Shown here piece by piece: positions 33,343 through 45,220 of a stretch of 64,000 nt of DNA. How positions within the stretch are numbered: the stretch's first letter is position 1; every line of letters starts with the position of its first letter. The stretch is taken from contig NC_045127.1 in the NCBI RefSeq assembly GCF_007655135.1, positions 16,773,699-16,837,698 of the forward strand, given 5' to 3'. The notes under the pieces were generated by a model. That model saw nothing but the letters and a program-made list of their open reading frames with translations. It was not told the DNA's origin and did no database searches. The translations under genes were made by a program, and so were the position numbers. This DNA is from Punica granatum. Its lineage: Eukaryota > Streptophyta > Magnoliopsida > Myrtales > Lythraceae.

Positions 33343-36300
33343 ATTCGGTCATCGAGGATGGCCCGAGAACGCGAGAGAGTTGGCTTGGGCCCGTTGATGC
33401 TGACGGATTTGTCAGATGATGGTGCCAGGTGCCTCCTTGAGGGTCTTTCGCTCGAGTTTGATATTGCAATCTTGTCGTATGAGGCAGACATGAGTCCGTC
33501 AGGGGGAGATGCCCCTTGGGGTTCCATGCGCATCTGCACGTAGGAGAGAACAATAACTAACGGTGGATGTCAGTCGCGTGAGACCACTGAAATTGCAATT
33601 TGTCCTTGGCGAGAATGGTCCGGTCGCTGTGTTCACCGAGGATGCCCCAGTAGCTTGTGAATGTTATCGTAGAGAGGCGGTGCTGTAGAGAAGAGCATAA
33701 CTCTTCGTTAGTCATGTGGACAGTAGTGCGCGCTGAGTGTACAAGGCTGATACTGTCCCAAAGGTGTTGATCTGCTGTCGATTGACGTTGCTGCAGCAAT
33801 GAAGTTGCTTCGTCGGTGCTTTGCCCCTGGGACGGCAGTGTGTTTGATCTGCCGGAAGCCGACCCTGCTGTTGGATCGATTGGTTGTTGCTCTTGTTGGT
33901 AGCTGGTCTCGCCGCTGAAGCGATTGCTTGATGGGAATGCCCCGGTCTCGCCACTAGGACTTTTGCTTCCTAGGCGGTTGCTCGTTGCTCCGTCGGATGC
34001 CGGCCCTACTGGGATGGTTGTGCTTTGCTGAGTGACCGGCGTCTTGCGGTGCAGGACTCGAGCTTTGAGAGCGCCTACGTACCCTTTTAGACAAGGGATC
34101 AGAGTCTGCCGTAGTTCTTGCGTTTGCTGTACCTGTGATCCTGGCATTATCAGTAAGTCATGGGGTTACTAACAATGTATAAGTACAGGTAAAAGGATGT
34201 ATTCGCGACCCATGTTCTTCAGTTTCGGGTCGCCTCGGCGACCCGTAGAGAGTTTTTGCTTTGGCGATGCGAATGAGATTCCATTTTCGAAGGCCTCAAT
34301 GCGAGGCCTCCAAGGCTCCTGTTGGCCATGCACGAGCATATCGAGACATTTTCAATGACGCTCTAGCGGCTTTGTCAATTATTCGACGCGCCCGTCGACT
34401 TAGGACCCTTCTCACCATGGTGCCGTAGGGCGGCTGCGCTTGTGACCCGCATGGGGATTTATGTGCAAATTTGGTTAGACCTCAGTCTATTCATTTCCAA
34501 AGTGTTATGACTTGACTCCCGGAGATGAGTGTCTAGGATTTTGGCTTTGTGATAGCCGATTGTAGAGCGGCTATGACCCGTTTGGAGTTATGCAATGACA
34601 AAGAGAAAAGAGAAAGCTTATGGAGCACGCTGCCCCAAGCTAAAAGGATACACGGATTCATGCCTTCAGTGAGATGTACCCCCTTTCTCTTCCCTCCTCC
34701 GATTGGTGTTGGCTTTCTTGAACTGCTTGGATTGCGTGCTTGGTCACCCGCTGTGCTTGAGGGAGAATCTGCCTTGGACAATTGAGTCGTGCAAGAGAGC
34801 CGATCGGGGATCGTGTTGGAGTAGACAAACTGATCGTTTCCCATGGGGAAACCCTAGTCCGTACGATGTGTGGCGGCCTAGGGTGACACTTTGATTTATT
34901 TATCTCTCATTTTGCTATCCTTTTGTTACGGTCACCCACCTCGGGATTCAGCCGCACCTGTCGACCTAAAGGGGATTAGCTCTCCTTTTGCCACGACTGC
35001 CCGCCTCGGAATTTTCAGTCGTGCCTCTCTTTTGCCCTAGTTTTCGCCTAGGCCGCCCCCCCAAAAAGGGGGTTTTCAACCTGGTGGGCTTGATTCTTTT
35101 GTCTCTCTAGTTTGCAAGGGCGAAGGGTTTGAAGGATTCGACCTCTGAGTACGTTGCGTTCTGTCTCCGTCGAGGAGTTGCGTCTGCTGCTTCCCCTTTC
35201 TGTCGGGGTTTGTTGATTTCTTCTTCGAATTGGCGGTGCCGGAGTTTTATATCTCGGCGATGCCTTGTTTTGTTCATTGGCGGGTTTTTCCCGCGTCTTT
35301 TCTCTCTCTTCCTTGGCGGGTTTTTCCGCTTCTTTTCGCTCTGTTTTTTTTCTTGCAGCTGGGGTTTGTTTTGTGCCCCGTGTATTTGTTGGAAACTCCC
35401 CGACTTTGCATTGCGTGGTCGCTTTGGTGTGCTTTGCCCTATTTCGTGAGGGCCGGCCTTTCATGGAGGTTTGGCTCTTGGATATTCGAAAGCCGAACTT
35501 CGTGTTGCTCGTCCTTGCAAACTTTACAAATGATTTCCCCTATCGTCTAAAAAGAAGAATAAGATTTGCCCTGGGGTGCAGGTGACCGAGGTTGCCCCGG
35601 CATGAGTGTTGAACGCGGATGCCCCGGTCTTCGTGGTCTGCGTCGGACGCCTTGTGCGATCGCCGTTCCCGACCGTGTCTTGTCGCTCCCATGGATGGTG
35701 TCCTTAGGAGGGTAGGTGCTCTCGAAGTCGGCGGGCGTGCTTTGCCTTGGGGGCCATGCTTGCTATCGACTGAGATGGTTGGGTTGACAGCATGTGGCCC
35801 GCTCAGTCGTTTTTGTCTTCGGCTTCGAAAAAAGGGGGTACCTCCGCATCAAGCCTCTTTCCTGTCGAAGTATAGGGAGAGAGACCTGATAGGAGTTCTC
35901 GTGGAGGTGTGAACCCGTGTATTGCTCTTCGCTTGTAGCCGGCGTGCCCCTGTGAAGGATGACAAAGAAGATAATGTATTAGGTGATTATACGGTGAAAT
36001 ATGTGGTAAGAAATATAAGGTAGACCCATGGGAAGTTCCCTCATCCAGCGTTCGACCCATGGGGTGCCGCGCGTAGGGGACACTCAATTTCGAGAGTCCG
36101 GTCATCGCCATGCTGGAGCAGTTAGACTGTGACTAGGGACCGCATAGTTGTAGTTTTCCCGGTTGCGGGTTGGCATGCGCAGCCGTCCTAGAGAAGGCTT
36201 GAGGAGCCGGGTCCCAAGAAGAAAGGCGAGTCGAACAGATCCGACAAAATCAATAGGATGTCTTTGGGACGGTCCTAGTGCCACTTGAAGGGTTTGTTCA

Positions 36301-37570
36301 TGCCGGGAACCCATTTGTGAATGCATATAAATGTAAAAGAGATTTTAAGAAAGAGTGCGTGTTGCCCTGGTGGTTGGTTGATGACCACAGCGGAGGGTGG
36401 GGTGGGCCCATTCTCCTGTCAGAGATGTGACCGTGCAAATGACTGCCGTGGCAGGTGGGCAGGGCCACGCTCTGTTCGTCGGAACTATTGCCTGTGATCT
36501 TTCGTGGAGGAAGGATCGGTCCTCAGTGTTTGGAGTTCATGGAAGTAGCAGAGAAGTGTTTCCTGTCCCGATTGTAGTCGTTCGGGATTCAGATTGCCTT
36601 CTTGTAGGTTATTTCCTGCAATGGGAAAAGGGAACGATGAAGGAGCAAACTATGTTCGCAATTTTATCGCAAGGGCGTAGGGGATCGAACTAGCCTGGTA
36701 GGCGTCGTGCGAGCATGCCGGGGAAGTGTGCATGAGTAAGGTGGAGGCATGCTAGCACGACGCGGAAGGATGCACTCGGTTGTGCTGGTGGATGTGCTCA
36801 TTTATGCGAAGAGACGTGTGCGCGGGGTTAGTGAGAAGCTAGTTTTGCCAAGGAAGGTGGATCGGCCCTCGGGCCAAGGCTCACCTTGTCGTGGAGGGAG
36901 GGTGAAGCTCGCGGTTGGTCTACCTGCGAAGGATGTCTTCAATCACTTGTATGGTGAGATGTTAGTCGTTATGCAAAACAGTAAATGAGTAGGATGCATG
37001 CGATGCGTGAGTTTTCCGAAACTAATGCCATCATTCATATTGACTCAAAAGGTTCAAAGTACAATTTAAATTTTGTAAAATAAAGCCCTAAGTCGATCTT
37101 CCACCATACTCGAAGTTTGAGCGAGTGCGGCATTGGAGAGCGCCGGTTCTAAGCGAGGGCCTTGCGGAGACATCTATCATAGAGCGCATGTGTGGGTCTC
37201 TACGAGCCCTCTTCCTAGACCTCTCCAGGACGGCGTTCGTTCGTGCGGGCTCCTTTTGAAGTTGTGGTTGGCCGACGAATTCCTCATCTCTCAGTGATCG
37301 GTCTTAGTGTTGGTGAGGTCGATCATAGTGGCTGTGCTCGAAGGAAAGGGTGTCCTAGGAGACGTGTGGCATGCATCCTGTGACGAGTCGGTGAGGTCCT
37401 CGTAGATTGGCGGGCTCTATCGAGGTGCGAGCAAGAGGACGAGTGAGGCGTCTCTTACCAAGACGAAAGGAAGATCGACTTAGCACTCGTCAATATGAAT
37501 GACACCCTAATTTTGTAAAACATATGATGCATGTGTGCGAAGAAAGTAAATGCCCACGGCTTAGTACAAA
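33343..37570 (-). other. Interior of the pol-less element without retrotransposon proteins
   Basis: About 4.2 kb with several ORFs on both strands, for example minus 33557-34147 (196 codons, Gln/Ser/Thr-rich) and overlapping plus ORFs at 35129-35585. I see no Gag, zinc knuckle, protease, RT or integrase motif in any frame. The 35129-35585 ORFs overlap in three frames, which argues against real coding. Confidence 0.55.
34860..35086 (-). ncRNA. Hairpin cluster of the pol-less element
   Basis: The sense strand folds into successive stem-loops. One has a perfect 8-bp stem, CACGACTG / CAGTCGTG (plus coordinates 34992-34999 and 35016-35023), followed by GCAAAAGGAGAGC. The one before it pairs CCAGGTTG with CGGCCTAGG (35047-35085) and is followed by GCGAAAACTAGGG. 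The arms and tails correspond to the hairpin array at 54536-54822 in the 18-kb element. Confidence 0.65.
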
Positions 37571-37900
37571 TTACAAGGTACATCGCTCTTGAAACATAAA
37601 AGACTCAAGTAGCACGCAGGCCGACTCGATGGACTGTTCGTCGAAGCCGGGTTGGAGGATGGCATGGAGCTCCTGCAAAATGCATGGTTTTAGTGCTATA
37701 GGGACCGTGCTACGTAAGGATGGGGGCTCCCGACTCAAGGGTGTCAATTCCTTGAAATCGGGCGGGGATCTTTGGGGGCCTGATCGACGGTCCAACCGTG
37801 CGACGTACCCTTACTCGGAACCCCTATCTAACCTGTGTTTCCTAAGATCGGTCGTGGGACGCGACCCGTAGGTACCTGAAGCTAATATGATATGCAATGT
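37571..37900 (-). CDS. Conserved leader ORF region of the Tat-type elements
   Basis: A 74-codon ORF at 37571-37795 (minus) contains DFKELTPLSREPPSLRSTV and LQELHAILQP. The leader of the 18-kb element encodes nearly the same peptide at about 44850-45018. Conservation of wording in two otherwise different elements suggests either a small peptide or simply a conserved leader RNA. The TTTTGCAG before GAGCTCC could also be a splice acceptor. No known domain is seen. Confidence 0.4.
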
Positions 37901-38004
37901 GCTTGCGAGAAATAAAAGTAGATAAAGTAGATAAGCGAAAAATTGCGAAAAGCGATAAATAAACAAGCAAACAAAGCAAGCGAGAACGAGCCCGAACCCT
38001 CTAA

Positions 38005-38026
38005 GGATCCCCAGTGAAGTCGCCAA
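38005..38026 (-). other. Primer binding site of the pol-less element
   Basis: The minus strand reads TTGGCGACTTCACTGGGGAT two bases after the LTR. This is the primer-site wording I associate with tRNA-Arg priming in Tat/Ogre elements. The 18-kb element has the same site with two changes. Confidence 0.75.
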
Positions 38027-38028
38027 GC

Positions 38029-41000
38029 TGTGCGCACCCGAATTTCGTCGACCCGCATGCGCACCCCTAAATGCAACGCGGCTTGGGAGTGTCCACCTTC
38101 CCGGGGACGCGTGATGGACGCACGTGAGAAGGAGTCGCCACTACCTGTTTACGACCCGAAGGTCGAGGGGCGGTAAGTTACCCGGGTCTAGGGGTATGGG
38201 ATACACCTAGTATGTTATGGCAATGATCTTGTACGGAACCGAAAATTCCAAGTTCGGGGGTTCTATTACGTGAGGGCCTATATCCCACACGCCCTTTCGG
38301 TACTCTAGCTTGCTAGGCTTGCCATTTTATTTATTTACCGCATGATTTAAGGTTGCACTCGACTCGCCCGTTTTGACATCGTAAATTCGAATAGACACTT
38401 GAACCGTTCACTTTCCGACAGGGATTATTGCATGAATAAACATGCATAATAAAATCCTTACATTGTTCTATCAAATAAAAGATAAATTACAATGACTGAA
38501 TCCCGGTCGGTTCGCGTTCGGCCGTTATTTCACTCATGCTCACCGTATGATTTTAGAAAAGACCGAAAATTAAATTAAATGCGCACTCGGTGTATGGGAG
38601 GATTGGATCCCGTGATCGACGGTTAGAGCGTTGGACCCAGTGTGAATCAAGTCCTAAATGGTCGGGCTCGACCCGCATAACACTTAAGTGTAAAAATATA
38701 ACAAGTAAGCGCAAATAAACAAACAATGAGGTTTCTTGTTATCGCCGAATTTACGTGAATTAACTGATTATTAACTGGGGTATGTTGGCATACAAATCTT
38801 ACCTTAAAACAAACAAATCGATAACGTATAGGGTATCTAGCATTCAACATTATTTTAAACGGACCCGATAAACATGACTTCTGTAATCAAGTCTCGAATG
38901 TGTGGGTTATTTTTAGATTATTCTGTATCGTGACAATATGGCTTTTACAGATTAAGAGTGTTTTCACCTAAAACCCAAAACATAACTCTTTGCTTGACTA
39001 TTTGCCCATGTTTGATTATGCCGAGTTTGTGATTAATTTATTTTCCCATATTTTGACCAATTCTATACACAAACCTACGCTAGGGTTACGGCAAGACAAA
39101 AATCGATAGTCATGCCCTTGAATCGGTAAATATGTGTGTGCATGAAAATCAAGATTACGTTGCACGTATCTCGGTGACTTTGAAATTGTGAATTTGAAAA
39201 GGGCATGGCTAACAGTTCTTGAACTGTCGACGTGATTACAAATTATTAATCGATTCGTACAATTTATTTAAAGAAATCAAGTGATTTAATTTAGCCAAAT
39301 TTAACGTCCTGATTATCCCGTATGTAGAATTTTAGGTTAATTAAAAAAAATTGCCGAATGCTTTAATCTACGGATTTCGAGTCGTCGGAATAGCTATTAA
39401 TTGACCGCCCGGTAAACTCTAATTTCCGACATTATCACGTTGTATACATATAATTACAAAAATAAAATATTTAAATGGGGTACATACATTGTCGGTGAGT
39501 GATCCAAGTAGAAAAGGGTTGGATATTTTTAGAAAATGTCCAGGGGACTGAATTGAACGATTTTAAAAGAGCATGGACTGATTTGAAAATTCGGATGAAG
39601 TTTCAGGGACCGATTTGAAAATTATGAAAAAAATTGGGGAATGATTTGAAAATTCTAAAAAAATGGGGACTGTGTAAAAATTACTGAAAATATCCTAGGA
39701 CTTATTTGAAATGAATTTGAAAATCTGGACTGATTTGAAAACAAAAACAAATAGCCCCAGGACTAAACTGAAACAACTTGAAAAGTTCCTTGGGATTCTT
39801 GAAAAATTCTGGGAATTCCAGGAATGATTGGAAAATATTAAAATGACAGGGACTTGATTGAAAAGAATTTTTGAAATTCGGGGCAGATCTGAAAAGGGTG
39901 AAAAATGGTCCCGGGACTAAACTGAAAAAATTTGAAAAGTTCTTTGGGATGTTTAGAGAAATTCTGAAAAATTCAAGGACTGATTGGAAAATAGTAAAAT
40001 AACCGGAACTTGATTGAAAATAATTTTAGAGTTCAGGGTAGATCTAAAATAAAAAAATAAAAATAAAATGCGTCCTCTGGACTAAAATGTGACAAAATAG
40101 AAAGTTTGTAAAATCGGGTTCGGGATAAATTCGATCACCCACGCGACCCAAGAACACTCATTTCACATTATATCCATCAAGCATGCATTAATATTCAGTA
40201 AAGGAGCCCTAATCATGCCACTAAGTCGAGGATTTACCTAGCTCGGAAGTGGGGGGGTGGTTCTGTAAATAAAAGGAGTTTTGGACGAATTGGGCTGCTG
40301 AGGGACAGGGCCGAAACGGGCTGAGTTGGGCTAGACTGGGCCGAACTGTCTGGTGGGCCGAACAGGGCTAAGGTCCGCTGGATTGGGCCGAGTGGGCCGA
40401 CGCAACTGGGCTGCTGCTAGAATTCGAGCTGGGCCGAATAAAGCCGCTGCTGGACAGAGGCCGAATTGGGCCGCAAGGCTGGGCTGGGCCGATGATGCGA
40501 ACTGGGCTGCTGGCGGAGTGCTTGTTCAACCCGGAAGACCAGATTATAAAAAAAAAAAAAAACGAAAAGTGGTGAGAAAGAGAGGCTATCCGAGCGGCCG
40601 TGTAGCCGGATGCGGCGGCCTTCGACTTCCAAGGAGGGTTCCCGGCGATCCGCTAGAGGAGGTTTGCGTAAAGGGGGAAGCTCGAGTCTGCCCGTGTGAA
40701 GGAAAAACCGAGGAGAAGAATCGGGTCCTCCGGTTCGGTCCGAGATTTTAACCGGGAAAGCAAGGGATTTTTTTCGGCGAGCGCGAGCTGTGGGAGAAGC
40801 TGAGGGAGAGTCGAAGGAATCTCCAAGTTGTGGGCGTTCGAGCTACGGGTTTCCGAGTTTTTTTTCGAGGAGCTTGGGATTTCTTCCTCGGAAGCCGATT
40901 CCCAGCCGAGAGAGAGAGAGGGAGCGGGCCCTCTCGTTTTTTTTTTCGGCCCCCTCTTGTGCTAGGGTTTCGCCGGGAAGAAGAAGAAGGAAAGGGAAAG

Positions 41001-41504
41001 GAATTCGGGCGAGATTTTCGCCGGAGATCGGCAGATTTCATCCTCAGAAGAAGGAAAGAAAAAAACGGGAAGAAGAAGAACAGGAAACGGGAAGCTGGCG
41101 GATGGGGTCGGAGGGAAAGTCGACTTTCCCTCCTCTTTTTTTTTTTTTTTTTTCGAATTCGACGCGCGTACAAAATTGAAAGTTATGTCTTCTTGATCAG
41201 TCGTCGAAAAAATAATTCGAGACCGCCATCGTGCTCAGAAAAGTTCGTCGATCGATATTATGCGATGAAATTATTTTCAATCTCGAATTTTTGAAAATTG
41301 ATGTCGATGTACGCGAAATTCGAAAACGTCCCAAACGGTATTATTTTTGAAAAAAATCATAAAATTAGTGTTAGATTAAAAAAAAATTGCTATTTCTAAA
41401 ACTTCGTGAATGCTCAAGTAATTAGTCAAAAATACTTCCCTCACGGGTGGCAAAATGACGATTTTGCATCTCTGGAGCCGGTGGACCAAAATTGGGTGCT
41501 GACA
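38029..41504 (-). repeat. 5' LTR of the pol-less element (3476 bp)
   Basis: It is upstream in the element's orientation, next to the primer site. It resembles the LTR at 29165-32651 closely, with scattered substitutions and small indels, including a deletion in the terminal region near 38047-38060. It carries the AGTCC-type degenerate repeat at about 39510-40080. Confidence 0.92.
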
Positions 41505-41570
41505 AACATATCGCAATTTGTTCCGCTACGTCAGTTGGTATCAGAGCCTACGATTTCATCTTGAACAATC
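41505..41570 (+). other. Old Gypsy LTR end and tRNA-Met primer site
   Basis: After the AACAT duplication the Gypsy LTR resumes and ends near TACGTCA (41533). TGGTATCAGAGC at 41536-41547 is the classic plant initiator-tRNA-Met primer site. Confidence 0.8.
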
Positions 41571-41730
41571 ATGTCACCCAGGAGAAAGGATCGTGTGGAC
41601 GATGTTCTTGAGCGTGACAACCTGCGACATCTGGAACAAAGGATGGAGCAAATCGTGAATCAGAGGATGGATTGTACGATAGAGCAACTAACACAGAGGA
41701 TGGCTGCACTGATGGGGAACTAGAATCGGG
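41571..41730 (+). pseudogene. Old Gypsy gag, N-terminal part (interrupted by the 18-kb element)
   Basis: ATG 41571 opens MSPRRKDRVDDVLERDNLRH and a charged, probably coiled N-terminus of Gag. A TAG lies in frame at 41721. At 41731 the 18-kb element begins, after the target TCGGG (41726-41730). The frame continues exactly at 59733 on the far side, which identifies this as the split 5' part of the same gag. Confidence 0.8.
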
Positions 41731-44616
41731 TGTCAGCACCCAATTTCGGTCCATTGGCTACAGGGGCAAAATCGATATTTCCCAATTTATTACCTTTTTC
41801 TAAAATATATATATATATATGTATATAAATAAATAAATAAATAAAATTTCGGGCAGGCCGGGCAGCAGGGCTGCCCGTGATCGCAGCCGGCCCTTAAAAA
41901 AATAAAATATCCGGGCAGGGCCGGGCAGCGTTCACCGGCTGCCTGTGATCCCCGCCGGCCCCAGAGATCCCCAAATCGCGGATATCCGCGATTTCTCCCA
42001 AAATCGGCTGAAATCATAACGAAAAAGGGGAAGAAATTGCAATTAAATGGACGAAAATACAATTCGGATGGGGGCGAACAGAACCCAGTGAGAGAAAACG
42101 GGAAATTTGCTCTCGTTTTGGGGTATTTGGATATCGGTCGAATTCGGAACCGTCGCCGAAAAATTGCAAAATCTTCCCCGATCCCGACCGTTTTAACCCC
42201 GGTGAGGCCCAGATCGACCACGGCGAAGCGTCGGCGGTGTCCAGAACCGTCACCGGCGTCCATTCCAGCCCTTACCGCGGCGTCCAAGGGCAAGAACCGC
42301 CGTCCGCAGTGTCGTCGCCGTCGTTCCCGGCGATCCCGACCGCCCGTCAGCTAACGGGCCTCGACCCATTTATTTTGCTTCGCAGGCCCAGCGCAAGTCC
42401 ATTTGGCCCAACGCGCCCAGTCCGGCCCAACGCTCTTCCGAGCGATTTCTCCTTCGGGCGGGTCCGATCCGAGCTGATCCGACCCGATTCGCTTGGCGAT
42501 TTTTTTTATTTATAGAATCACCCCTTAACTTTCCAAACTAGGTAAATTCTCGACTTAGTGGCATGATTAGGGCTCCTTTCCTGAATATTATTGCTTGCTT
42601 GATGGATATGATGTGAAATGAGCAATCTTGGGTCGCGTGGGTGATCGGATTTGTCCCAAACTCGATTTTACGAACTTTCTGTTTTGCCACATTTTAGTCC
42701 AGAGGACGCATTTTATTTTTATTTCAGATCTACCCTGAACTCTAAAATTATTTTCAATCAAGTCCTTGGATTTTCCAGAATTTTTCTAAACATCCCAAAG
42801 AACTTTCAAATTGTTTCAGTTTAGTCCTGGGACAATTTTTCACCCTTTTCAGATTTGCCCCGAATTTCAAAAATTCTTTTCAATCAAGTCCCAGTCATTT
42901 TACTATTTTCCAATAAGAATTTTTCAAGCATCCCAATGAACTTTCTAAGTTGTTTCAGTTTAGTCCTGGTCATTTTTTTTGTTTACAGATCAGTCCAGAT
43001 TTCAAACAAGTCCTGGGACATTTTCAGTAATTTTTACACAGTCCCCAATTTTTTCAGAATTTTCAAATCGGTCCCCGAAACTTCATCCGAATTTTCAAAT
43101 TAGTCCCTGCTTTTTTTAAATCGTTCAATTCAGTCCCCTGGTCATTTTCTAAAAATATCCGACCCTTTCCTACTTGGATCACCCACCGACAATGTATGTG
43201 CCCCATTTAAATATTTTATTTTTGTAATTATATGTATACTACGTGACAATGTCGGAAATTAGAGTTTATCGGGCGGTCAACTAATGGCTATCTTGACGAC
43301 TCGAAATCTGTAGACTAAAGTATTCGGCAAATTTCTAATTAACCTAAAATTCTACATACGGGATAATCGGGACGTTAAATTTGGTTAAATTAAATCACTT
43401 GACTCTTTTAAATGAATTGCACGAACCGATTAATAATCTGTAATCGCGTCGATAGTTCAAGAACTGTTAGTCACTCCCTTTTTAAATTCACAATTTCAAA
43501 AGCATTGAGGTACATGCTACGTAATCTTGATTTTTCATACACACACATATTTTTCGATTCAAGGGACATGACTATCGGTTCTTGTCCTGCCGTCACTCTA
43601 GTATAGGTTTGTGTTTAGAACGGGTTAAAACATGGAAAACAGATTAATCTCAAATTCGGCCTAAATCAAACCTGGGCAATAGTCAAATAGAGGGTTAGGT
43701 TTTGGGTTTTAGGTGAAAATACTCTTAATTTGTAAAAGTAATCTAAAAATAACCCACAAATTCGAGACTTGACTATGGACATCATGTCTGTCGAGTCCGT
43801 TAAAATGATGCCGAATGCTACATGCCCTATCTATCACTCCTTTTGTTTGTTTTAAGGTAAGATTTGTATGCCAATATATCTCGGTTAATAATCAGTTAAT
43901 TCATGTAAATTCGACAATAACAAAACCCCGTTGTTTGTTTATTTGAGCTTGCTTGTTACATTTTTACAATTATTTGTTATGCGGATCGAGCTCGATCCTT
44001 TAGGACACGATTCACACAAGGTCCAATGCCTCTAATCGTCGATCACGGAGTCCAATGCCCCCATACACCGAGTGCGCATTTAATTTAATTTTCGGTCTTT
44101 TTCAAAACCATACGGTGAGCATGAGTGAAATAACGGCCGAACGCGAACCGATCGAGATTCAGTCATTGTAATTTGTCTTTTATTTGAGATAAGATTTTAT
44201 ATTATACATATATTCATGTAAAAATCCCGGTCGGAGAGTGGACGGTCAGAGTGTTTCTTCAAATTTACGGTGTCAAAACGCATAAGATGAGCGGAACTTA
44301 ATTAAGCGGTAATTAAATTAAAATGGCAAGCCTAGACAAGCTACAGTACCGAAAGGGCATGTGGGATATAGGCCCACACGTAATAGAACCCCCGAATTCG
44401 GAATTTTCGGTTTCGTACAGACAATTGCCTTAGCATTTTAGGTGTACCCTTAGACCCGGTTAACTTGCCGGCCCTCGACCTTTGGGTCGTAAAATGGCAA
44501 GTGGCGACTCCTTCTCACGTGCGTCTGTCGCGCGTCCCCGGGAAAGTGGACACTCCCAAGCCGCATTGCATACGCGCTCGCGCGTGCCCCGACGAGACGA
44601 AATTCGGGTGCGCACA
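41731..44616 (+). repeat. 5' LTR of the 18-kb element (2886 bp)
   Basis: It starts with TGTCAGCACCCAATTTCGG and ends with CGAAATTCGGGTGCGCACA; the two ends are imperfect inverted repeats of each other. GC-rich short palindromes occur near 41860-41960 (CGGGCAG..CTGCCCG). A degenerate AGTCC-type repeat lies at about 42690-43145. It is shorter than the 3' LTR through small deletions, for example around 42770 and 43735. Confidence 0.93.
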
Positions 44617-44618
44617 GC

Positions 44619-44638
44619 TTGACGACTCCACTGGGGAC
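44619..44638 (+). other. Primer binding site of the 18-kb element
   Basis: TTGACGACTCCACTGGGGAC follows the LTR after two bases. It differs by two bases over the shared part from the site at 38005-38026 and fits the tRNA-Arg type known for Tat/Ogre elements. Confidence 0.75.
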
Positions 44639-45220
44639 ACTTAGAGGGTTCGGGCTCGTTCCCGCTTGCTTTGATTGTTTGTTTATTTATCGCTTTTCGC
44701 AATTTTCCGCTTATCTACTTTACGCACTTTTATTTCTCGCACGCACATTGCATATCATATTAGCTTCAGGTACCTACGGGTTGCGTCCCACGACTGATTT
44801 TAGGAAACACAGGTTAGATAGGGGTTTCGAGTAAGGGTACCTCGCACGGTTGGACGGTCGATTAGGCCCCCAAAGATCCCCGCTCGATTTCAAGGAATTG
44901 ACACCCTTGAGTCGGGAGCCCCCATCCTTACGTAGCACGGTCCCTATAGTACTAAAACCACGCATTCTGCAGGAGCTCCATGCCATCCTCCAACCCGACT
45001 CCAACAACAGTCCTTGAGTCGGCCTACGCGCCAATTTGAATCTTTTTTGTTCTTGAGAGAGATGTGCGATGTATACTATTCATTAAGTCGTGGGCATTTT
45101 ATTTTCTGCATGCATGCATCATTCAATTTCAAAATTATGGTGCCATTTGTATTGACTAGTCTTAAGTCGATCTTCCTTTCATCTTGGTAAGGGACGTCAC
45201 GCCTGGTCTCCTGCCCGCGC
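44639..45220 (+). other. Leader of the 18-kb element
   Basis: This is closely related to the leader of the pol-less element (37440-38004, minus). It includes the conserved short frame at about 44850-45018 with DFKELTPLSREPPSLRSTV, which here ends at a TGA. Its place next to the primer site suggests packaging or translation signals. Confidence 0.55.

Larger units (their letters stand above)
29165..41504 (-). mobile_element. Pol-less Tat-related LTR element (LARD-like), 12.3 kb
   Basis: Both ends are fixed: TGTGCGCACC starts at 29165, GGGTGCTGACA ends at 41504, and AACAT is duplicated on both sides (29160-29164 and 41505-41509). It has two 3.5-kb LTRs in direct orientation. The 5.4-kb interior holds a primer site, a leader like that of the 18-kb element, hairpins, a 28/29-bp minisatellite and a polypurine tract, but no recognisable gag, protease, RT, RNase H or integrase. 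It must have used proteins made elsewhere, most simply by relatives of the element at 41731-59727. Confidence 0.9.

Noticed and set aside
32833..33553. ORFs of 165, 225 and 171 codons on the minus strand
   Set aside because: They are artefacts of the 28/29-bp minisatellite, open in several frames.
35129..35585. Three overlapping plus-strand ORFs of 106 codons in the pol-less element
   Set aside because: Overlap in three frames without motif, antisense to the element; T-rich composition explains them.
43412..43606. A 64-codon ORF repeated almost identically at 58495-58689
   Set aside because: The copies lie at the same place in the two LTRs of the 18-kb element; repetition reflects LTR identity, not a gene.
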